Shown here: positions 5,868 through 10,585 of the stretch, in pieces
Layout: the number at the start of each line of letters is the position of its first letter
Position numbering within the stretch: position 1 is the first letter of the stretch
Assembly: GCA_022839045.1 (NCBI GenBank)
Contig: JALHDI010000021.1
Location: forward strand, 1 to 10,585
Direction of reading: 5' to 3'
From: Sporomusaceae bacterium
GTDB taxonomy: Bacteria; Bacillota_C; Negativicutes; Sporomusales_B; UBA7701
DNA length: 10,585 nt
Translations under genes and position numbers: made by a program
Notes under the pieces: model-generated
The model's input: only the letters and a program-made list of their open reading frames with translations
What the model was told of the DNA's origin: nothing
Database searches by the model: none

Positions 5868-6365
5868 CTACTTCACCCGGGCGAACGCCACCACGTAATT
5901 GCGCCCGTACAGCTTGGCGCATTTCGGGCAGGTGGTGTAGTAAAAATACTGCTTCATGACGCTGTGGCCCAGGGCGGCGGCGTATTTCTCCATCTCCTTC
6001 ATCCACTTCGGCACCGACGAATACGGCCCCTCGAAAACCTTGCTGACGAACGTGCCTGACAACCTGGCCGTTTCCGCCCCGGGGACGGGCGCGGTAACGG
6101 CCATATACCACTCCGCCCGCCACGGCGACCGGTCATAGGTCAGCATCAGGAAATAGTCGGGCGCGGGCGCCGCCTTGGCCGCCTGTACCTCGGCCCACAT
6201 GCGCGCGATCGTCCGGTCGAGCATCCAGGGCAGCGGAATGTGGAATACCTGGGGGACGGTGTCCATCAAAAACAGCTTGTTATCCCATACATGAGTCTTG
6301 TCGTCGAGCGTCGTCGGGTCGAACGGGGGGCAGCATTGCTTGCTCGGATCGCCGTGGCCGGTCAT
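5868..6365 (-). CDS. Conserved protein of unknown function with CCPPFDP and CPKC motifs ('hydrolase' in many annotations)
   Basis: This 165-residue soluble protein has a recognisable conserved architecture. CCPPFDP (11-17) is followed by THVWDNKLF, the QVFHIPLP stretch (39-46), LTYDRSPWRAEWYMAV (75-90) and GTFVSKVFEGPYSSVPKW (104-121). It ends with YYTTCPKCAKLYGRNYVVAFA (142-162). Related proteins are commonly labelled hydrolase, but no catalytic triad is visible and I do not endorse that name. The order of beta and helical segments, with an 'F.GPY..VPKW' turn, is reminiscent of the GyrI/SOUL-like ligand-binding fold; this is an inference. C11, C12, C146 and C149 could bind a metal or form redox disulfides. 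I chose ATG 6365 because GAGGTGA lies just upstream; the GTG at 6374 lies inside that binding site. An AT-rich stretch (6385-6457) upstream probably holds its promoter. Confidence 0.8.
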   Translation of the reverse strand: MTGHGDPSKQCCPPFDPTTLDDKTHVWDNKLFLMDTVPQVFHIPLPWMLDRTIARMWAEVQAAKAAPAPDYFLMLTYDRSPWRAEWYMAVTAPVPGAETARLSGTFVSKVFEGPYSSVPKWMKEMEKYAAALGHSVMKQYFYYTTCPKCAKLYGRNYVVAFARVK

Positions 6366-6452
6366 GCGCGTCACCTCTGTGCGGAAATATTAATTCATAA
6401 TTCTTTACTTTTTTGTAAAATCCTCCCTGAAAATCACTAATAGTTGCATCAT

Positions 6453-6484
6453 AAAAAGGGCCGCCGGTCTTCCCGGCGGCCCTT
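6453..6484 (-). terminator. Intrinsic terminator of the DUF2935 gene
   Basis: On the minus strand a 12-bp stem (AAGGGCCGCCGG and its complement, loop of 5) is followed by TTTTTATG. The T run starts within the base of the stem. It lies 10 bases past the DUF2935 stop codon, the expected place for a Rho-independent terminator. Confidence 0.9.
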
Positions 6485-6493
6485 GCGCTAGCA

Positions 6494-7351
6494 TTATTTC
6501 CTCTTCGGCAGATCCATGCAGCCGTCGTCGCAGCGGATGATCGGCGAACCGTGGCAGTCTCCCAGCTCGCCGCCGATCATCTCCAGGATGCGCAGGAACT
6601 GCTCCGCCTCCCGGCGCACATGATCGGCCAGCAGGGGAGGAATGAGCGACAGCACGCTGCACCGCTCGATCAGCTCCTGCGCCGTCGCCTTGAAGTCGCG
6701 CAGCTCGACCGCCGCGTCGGTCACCGTCTGCTCGAACCGCGCGAAATCGTTGTTCGGCCTCATATGCCACAACATGCTCTCGAAGTCGCGGGCGTGGAGG
6801 CTCAGGCCGTCCCACTTGTCGCTGAGCGCCTGCACCTGCTCGAACGTCTCGCGTTCGGAGGGGTCCAGCAGCCCGCGGATGAACTTGAGGTGGTCGGCCA
6901 TGATGCGGATCCAGAACACGTTCTCGCCCACGATCGCGTCCACCGGATACTCCATCTCGCCGTCGCAGATCTTCTGCAGCAGCTTGTAGAAATAGAGCGC
7001 CTCGCGCGAGATGTGGTCGATCAGCAGGGGGTAATTCGCCCCGCCGCGGATCTTGCACTCCACCAGCAGGCACAGCAGATGGCGCTTGAAGGCGAACAGA
7101 TTCTTCACCGCCACCATCACTTCCTCGACAAAAGCGCGGAAAGCGTCGCCGCAATTCACGTGGCCGGCCTTCTGCTCCAGCTTCTGGAACAAATCGAAAA
7201 AACATTGCGCCTCCTTGCGCAGCTCGGTCTGGTCGCAGGGCAGGCCCAGCTTGATGAACAGCGCATGCTCCTTCATAATCCGCAGCCAGAAGCACACCTG
7301 GTGCATATCGAGTGGCGGGTACGGCCGGACCTCCTTGCAGATAATCTCCAT
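6494..7351 (-). CDS. DUF2935 protein, duplicated helical bundle with putative metal sites
   Basis: This 285-residue, almost all-helical soluble protein matches the DUF2935 family. It consists of two halves. FWLRIMKEHALFIKLGL (21-37) corresponds to FWIRIMADHLKFIRGLL (146-162), and LIDHISREALYFYKLL (110-125) corresponds to LADHVRREAEQFLRIL (241-256). In each half, paired His and Glu residues (EH at 28-29, DH..RE at 112-117, DH at 153-154, DH..RE at 243-248) sit as in ferritin-like four-helix bundles, which suggests a metal centre. The tail after 262 carries three cysteines (C266, C274, C278) in a Gly/Asp-rich stretch. The function of the family is unknown to me. GGAAGGTGAT lies 6 bases before the ATG. 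The gene has its own terminator and is divergent from niaR across about 160 bases, so it is probably a single-gene unit. Confidence 0.88.
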   Translation of the reverse strand: MEIICKEVRPYPPLDMHQVCFWLRIMKEHALFIKLGLPCDQTELRKEAQCFFDLFQKLEQKAGHVNCGDAFRAFVEEVMVAVKNLFAFKRHLLCLLVECKIRGGANYPLLIDHISREALYFYKLLQKICDGEMEYPVDAIVGENVFWIRIMADHLKFIRGLLDPSERETFEQVQALSDKWDGLSLHARDFESMLWHMRPNNDFARFEQTVTDAAVELRDFKATAQELIERCSVLSLIPPLLADHVRREAEQFLRILEMIGGELGDCHGSPIIRCDDGCMDLPKRK

Positions 7352-7456
7352 GCAATAATCACCTTCCCCACAGTTTTGTTGTTATATCTTATGTAAAATA
7401 GGTGGCCGGTGTGCTTCTCGCCGCTCCGGAGAGTAGCCTATCGTCATCGCCGCGTG

Positions 7457-7468
7457 TATAATTATAAT
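7457..7468 (+). promoter_or_regulatory. Tandem TATAAT elements upstream of niaR
   Basis: Two perfect TATAAT hexamers sit back to back (7457-7462 and 7463-7468), 44 bases before the niaR start codon. No good -35 is seen at 16-18 bases upstream of either. They probably mark the niaR promoter, perhaps with an activator or a weak -35. Confidence 0.5.
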
Positions 7469-7512
7469 GATAACCGCCGCTTTGGGGCGGCTGCGGATGT
7501 GAGGGATGAGCC

Positions 7513-8028
7513 ATGGACGCCAGAGAACGGCGCAACCGATTAGTCGACAAACTGCAAAAAACCGGCACCCCGTTTACGGGCACCGTCTTGGCGCAGGAAC
7601 TCGGCGTAAGCCGGCAGGTAATCGTCGGCGACATCGCCATCCTGCGGGCCGCCGGCGTGGAAATCTACGCCACCCCCCAGGGCTACCTGCTGCCGGCCGC
7701 CAGAACGCCGGCCGTCCAAACGGCGAAAATCGCCTGCCATCACGGCTGGGACAAGCTTGCCGACGAACTGGCCATCATCATCGACAACGGCGGCAAAGTC
7801 CTCGACGTCATCGTCGAACATCCCGTCTACGGCGAACTCAAAGCCAACCTCATGCTCGCCTCGCGCCGCGACCTGGCCGAATTCCTCCACTCCCTGAAGA
7901 ACAGCGGCGCCGAGCCCCTGTCGGCCATCACCGGCGGCGTTCACCTCCACACCGTCGAAGTGCCGTCGCCCGAAGTGCTCGCCCGCATCGAGCGGGAACT
8001 GGAGCGGGAGGATATCCTCTACAAATAA
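7513..8028 (+). CDS. niaR: NiaR transcriptional repressor of NAD synthesis (HTH + 3H domain)
   Basis: This 171-residue DNA-binding repressor senses nicotinic acid and controls NAD de novo and salvage genes in Firmicutes and Thermotoga. Residues about 6-58 form a winged helix-turn-helix (VLAQELGVSRQVIVGDIAIL, 25-44). Residues about 73-168 form the 3H domain, named for its histidines: H76/H77 (CHHGWDKL), H103 (EHPVYGEL) and H144/H146 (GGVHLHTVEV). In the Thermotoga maritima structure, as I recall, a metal is held by His, Glu, His and His. H77, E85, H144 and H146 here have the same spacing, so the effector site looks intact. The length is typical. GAGGG 7 bases upstream supports ATG 7513. The gene lies just upstream of nadA-nadB in the same direction, with a separate promoter and palindrome between, which fits local control of that operon. 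Confidence 0.93.
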   Translation: MDARERRNRLVDKLQKTGTPFTGTVLAQELGVSRQVIVGDIAILRAAGVEIYATPQGYLLPAARTPAVQTAKIACHHGWDKLADELAIIIDNGGKVLDVIVEHPVYGELKANLMLASRRDLAEFLHSLKNSGAEPLSAITGGVHLHTVEVPSPEVLARIERELEREDILYK

Positions 8029-8056
8029 TATAGAAGGCCAAACTTGCCGATACCGC

Positions 8057-8086
8057 TTGTCAGCCGCACCGCTCAGGCCGTATAAT
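8057..8086 (+). promoter_or_regulatory. Sigma-A-type promoter of the nadAB operon
   Basis: TTGTCA (8057-8062) and a perfect TATAAT (8081-8086) are 18 bases apart. The -35 has one mismatch. The start site would be at about 8093, giving a leader of about 74 bases before nadA, with the palindromic operator at its very start. Confidence 0.75.
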
Positions 8087-8094
8087 AGCCATAG

Positions 8095-8118
8095 ATGACA
8101 AGACAACTGTATTGTCAT
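8095..8118. promoter_or_regulatory. Near-perfect 24-bp palindrome, probable NiaR operator
   Basis: Arms ATGACAA (8095-8101) and TTGTCAT (8112-8118) are exact complements across 10 bases. Within the spacer, ACA (8103-8105) pairs with TGT (8108-8110), leaving only the central pair and one flanking pair mismatched. It begins 8 bases after the -10, so a bound dimer would block initiation or early elongation. The neighbouring niaR gene makes NiaR the natural candidate to bind it; that assignment is inference. Confidence 0.7.
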
Positions 8119-8166
8119 ATCGCCCAAACGACCCGGCGGGCGAAGCGGTTAACGGGAGGTAACAAC

Positions 8167-9072
8167 ATGAACGAACTTGCCAGGGAAATCCAAAAACTCA
8201 AACAGGACCGCAACGCACTCATCCTGGCGCATAACTATCAGCTCGACGAAGTGCAGGCGGTGGCCGACCACGTCGGCGATTCTTTTTATCTGAGCAAAAT
8301 CGCCGCCCAGGCCGACTGCGACACCATCGTTTTCGGCGGCGTCCGCTTCATGGCCGAAACGGCCAAAATCTTCTCGCCCGCCAAAGTCGTACTCCTGCCC
8401 GAGCCCGACGCCGGCTGCCCGCTGGCCGACACCATCACCGCCGCGAACGTGGAAAACCTCAAGCGCCTCCACCCCGGCGCCCCCGTCGTCTGCTACATCA
8501 ACTCCTCCGCCGAAGTGAAAGCGCTCAGCGACGTCTGCTGCACCTCGTCGAACGCCGTCAAAGTCGTCGCCGCGCTGCCGGCCGCCAAAATCATCTTCGT
8601 CCCCGACGCCAACCTCGGCGCATACGTCGCCGGGCACCTGCCCGCTAAAGAACTGGTGCTGTGGAAAGGGTCCTGCGTCACCCACGCCAAAGTGGCGCCC
8701 CGCGACATCCTCGCCGCCCGGGAAAAATACCCCGCCGCGAAAATCCTCGTCCATCCCGAATGCGCTCCCGCCGTCGTCCGGATGGCCGATTTCGCCGGCA
8801 GCACCGCCGACATCATCCGCTACGCGGCGGCCTCCCCCGCGCCTGTCCTGATCATCGGCACCGAAGTCGGCGTACTCGGCGCCATCAAAGCCTCCCGGCC
8901 GGACAAGCAGGTTTTCCTCCTCCATCCCGGGCTGGTGTGCCCCAACATGAAAAAAACGCGCCTCGCGAGCATCTATGGCGCCCTGCTCCACAACCGGCAC
9001 CAGATAGCCGTCGACGCGGCGGTCGCCGGCCAAGCCAGGCAGGCTATCACCCGCATGCTCGGGGTGGTCTAG
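8167..9072 (+). CDS. nadA: Quinolinate synthase NadA
   Basis: NadA is the cytoplasmic [4Fe-4S] enzyme that condenses iminoaspartate with dihydroxyacetone phosphate to give quinolinate, the second step of NAD synthesis from aspartate. The 301-residue length is typical of the compact bacterial/archaeal form. Three cluster cysteines are present at the expected spacing: C84 (DAGCPLAD), C170 (WKGSCVTH) and C258 (GLVCPNMKKT), close to 81/168/254 of the Thermotoga enzyme. Substrate-binding residues are also seen: AHNYQ with H22 and Y24, YINSSAEVKA (110-119), SSNA (127-130), and HPEC with H196 and E198. I chose ATG 8167 because GGGAGGT lies 6 bases upstream. The earlier in-frame ATG at 8095 is part of the palindrome and has no ribosome binding site. 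The stop codon touches the nadB start with no gap, so the two are co-translated. Confidence 0.97.
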   Translation: MNELAREIQKLKQDRNALILAHNYQLDEVQAVADHVGDSFYLSKIAAQADCDTIVFGGVRFMAETAKIFSPAKVVLLPEPDAGCPLADTITAANVENLKRLHPGAPVVCYINSSAEVKALSDVCCTSSNAVKVVAALPAAKIIFVPDANLGAYVAGHLPAKELVLWKGSCVTHAKVAPRDILAAREKYPAAKILVHPECAPAVVRMADFAGSTADIIRYAAASPAPVLIIGTEVGVLGAIKASRPDKQVFLLHPGLVCPNMKKTRLASIYGALLHNRHQIAVDAAVAGQARQAITRMLGVV

Positions 9073-10585
9073 ATGAAACGGGGCTATATCGCGCCGGAGT
9101 GCCTGAACCCGGAAAAGCTGGAAACCGTAACCTGCGACGTCGCCGTCGTCGGCGCGGGCATCGCCGGCATGACCGCCGCGCTGTCGCTCGACCCCCGGCT
9201 CGACGTGGCGCTCCTCAGCAAACAACCCTTCACAGCCAGCAGTACATACAAAGCGCAGGGCGGCATGGCCGTCGCGGTCGGCCCCGACGACAGCGCCGCC
9301 GACCACATCGCCGACACCCTGAGGGTGGGGCAGGGGGTGTGCCGGGAAGAAGCGGTCGGCGTCCTGGTCCGCGAAGGCCCGGCGGCCCTGGAATACCTCC
9401 AGTCCCTGGGGGCGGCCTTTTCCTCGACCCCCCGCGGCCTTGACCTCACCCGGGAAGCGGGCCACTCCCGGCGGCGGGTGGTGCACTACTACGACCACAC
9501 CGGCAGGCACATCGCGGAAACGCTGGCCGCCGCAGCCGCCCGGCGCAGCAACATAACGCGGCGCGACGACTGCTTTCTCCTCGACATAGCCACCGGTCCG
9601 GACGGCTGCTGCGGCTGCATCGTCGAACAGGGCGGTCGGCCGCTCTACCTCCGCGCCGCGGCCGTCGTCGTCGCTACCGGCGGCTACAGCGGGCTCTTCA
9701 TGCGCTCCACCAACGAAGCTTCCGCCGGCGGCGACGGCATCGCCGCCGCCTACCGGGCCGGCGCCGCCCTCGCCGACCTGGAATTCGTCCAGTTCCACCC
9801 CACCGCCGTCACCCTGCCGTCCGGCAAAGTCTTCCTGCTGACCGAGGCGCTGCGGGGCGAAGGCGCGGTACTGCGCAACCGGCAGGGCGAGCGGTTCATG
9901 GCCGCCTACCATCCCGACGGCGAACTCGCCCCCCGCGACGAAGTGGCCCGCGCCATCCTGCGCGAAAGCGCCCGCCAGGGCGGCGGGCCGGTCTTCCTCG
10001 ACGCCCGGCATCTCGGCAGGCAGCATCTAGCGGGCCGCTTCCGGCACGTCTACGGCGAGCTCGCCCAAAACGGCTATCTCCTCGACAAGGACGCCATCCC
10101 TGTCGACCCGGCGGCCCACTACACCATCGGCGGCATCAAGACCGACCTGTGGGGCCGCGCCACCGTCGCCTCCCTGTACGCGTGCGGCGAAGCCGCGGCC
10201 ACCGGCGTCCACGGCGCCAACCGGCTGGCGAGCAACTCGCTTTTGGAAGGCGTCGTCTTCGGACGCCGGACGGCGGCCCACCTGAGCGGCGCCCTCGGCG
10301 CGCCGCGCCCGGCCGGCGGCTTTTGCGCCGGCGCCGCGGCCACGCTCGGCGTCTGCCCCGACCTCCCGGCCCTCAGGGCACGGCTCGACCGCGTCGCCGG
10401 CGTGGTGCGGCGGGGCGAAGAACTGGCTGCAACGCTCGAGTGGCTGCACGCCGACGGCGCCGGCCGCCCGGTCGGCGCCGTCGACCGGCACGCCTGCCAT
10501 ACGGTCAACGCCTGTCAACTCGCGGAATTGCTGCTGGCCGCCGCCCTCCTGCGGGCCGAAAGCCGCGGCGCCCACTACCGCGAGG
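9073..10585 (+). CDS. nadB: L-aspartate oxidase NadB (3' end beyond the window)
   Basis: NadB is the FAD enzyme that oxidises L-aspartate to iminoaspartate for NadA. In anaerobes fumarate can accept the electrons. 504 residues are visible of a usual 510-540, so only a short C-terminal piece is missing. The FAD motif is VVGAGIAGMTAAL at 25-37, with STYKAQGGMA (57-66), VVVATGG (198-204) and GANRLASNSLLEGVVFG (381-397). Active-site residues match the family: E128 in the aspartate-specific TREAGHS (126-132), H242 in FHPTA, R261 in EALRGEGA, H349 in AHYTIGGI and R384. The E128 motif separates it from fumarate reductases. The ATG directly follows the nadA stop; only a modest GGGGTGG lies upstream, which fits translational coupling. 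nadC is the expected next gene outside the window. Confidence 0.96.
   Translation, partial: MKRGYIAPECLNPEKLETVTCDVAVVGAGIAGMTAALSLDPRLDVALLSKQPFTASSTYKAQGGMAVAVGPDDSAADHIADTLRVGQGVCREEAVGVLVREGPAALEYLQSLGAAFSSTPRGLDLTREAGHSRRRVVHYYDHTGRHIAETLAAAAARRSNITRRDDCFLLDIATGPDGCCGCIVEQGGRPLYLRAAAVVVATGGYSGLFMRSTNEASAGGDGIAAAYRAGAALADLEFVQFHPTAVTLPSGKVFLLTEALRGEGAVLRNRQGERFMAAYHPDGELAPRDEVARAILRESARQGGGPVFLDARHLGRQHLAGRFRHVYGELAQNGYLLDKDAIPVDPAAHYTIGGIKTDLWGRATVASLYACGEAAATGVHGANRLASNSLLEGVVFGRRTAAHLSGALGAPRPAGGFCAGAAATLGVCPDLPALRARLDRVAGVVRRGEELAATLEWLHADGAGRPVGAVDRHACHTVNACQLAELLLAAALLRAESRGAHYRE

Noticed and set aside
7441..7473. TCGTCAT and ATGATAA near niaR as a second NiaR operator
   Set aside because: Each resembles one arm of the nadA palindrome at six of seven positions, but the arms are in the reverse order and far apart, so they do not form the same palindrome.
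8095..8166. Upstream in-frame ATG for nadA at 8095
   Set aside because: It lies within the palindrome at the predicted transcription start and lacks a ribosome binding site. ATG 8167 has GGGAGGT and the normal NadA N terminus.
8149..10026. 625-codon minus-strand open frame across nadA-nadB
   Set aside because: It is the antisense shadow of two unmistakable genes, and its translation is low-complexity Gly/Val/Asp-rich sequence with no motif.
1..10585. CRISPR arrays, tRNA/rRNA genes, insertion sequences, phage genes
   Set aside because: I found no spaced direct repeats, cloverleaf sequence, transposase motif or terminal inverted repeats with target duplication anywhere in the window.

Overview
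The window is about 10.6 kb of very GC-rich DNA (roughly two thirds GC by eye). It looks like the chromosome of a Gram-positive-lineage (Firmicutes/Bacillota) anaerobe. Three things point there: strong GGAGG-type ribosome binding sites before most genes, a NiaR (3H-domain) repressor next to nadA-nadB, and two families (CBO0543-type membrane protein, DUF2935) that I know mainly from Clostridia, Negativicutes and Bacilli. A high-GC relative of Sporomusaceae or another clostridial group is my best guess, but the sequence does not settle the genus. I see no tRNA, rRNA, CRISPR array, transposase or phage gene. The region reads as ordinary chromosome with several poorly characterised genes.

Left part (1-4290). 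A secreted S41 C-terminal processing protease (minus strand) is divergent from a tightly coupled two-gene unit. That unit encodes a small stand-alone [2Fe-2S] protein resembling only the N-terminal half of SdhB/FrdB, and a fumarate-reductase-family flavoprotein. The flavoprotein keeps the FAD-binding parts but lacks the family's usual catalytic Arg motif, so its substrate is probably not fumarate/succinate. The unit collides tail to tail (11 bp overlap) with a YkgJ-type cysteine-cluster protein. Next comes a tiny ORF with a near-perfect Shine-Dalgarno sequence placed correctly for an ACG codon, followed by a perfect 15-bp hairpin.

Middle part (4300-7360). A TauE/SafE-family (TSUP) membrane transporter (minus) diverges from a CBO0543-family membrane protein (plus). 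Two minus-strand genes follow: a conserved Cys-containing protein of unknown function (often labelled 'hydrolase') and a duplicated DUF2935 helical-bundle protein with a clear intrinsic terminator.

Right part (7440-10585). This is the NAD de novo synthesis locus. niaR has its own TATAAT elements. Behind it is a good sigma-A-type promoter with a near-perfect 24-bp palindrome just downstream of the -10, then nadA and nadB with no gap between them; nadB runs off the window and nadC is probably next. The likely logic is that NadB oxidises L-aspartate to iminoaspartate, NadA condenses this with dihydroxyacetone phosphate to quinolinate, and NiaR shuts the operon down through the palindrome when nicotinic acid is available. 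All gene coordinates rest on reading frames, start context and recognisable motifs. No database search was possible.
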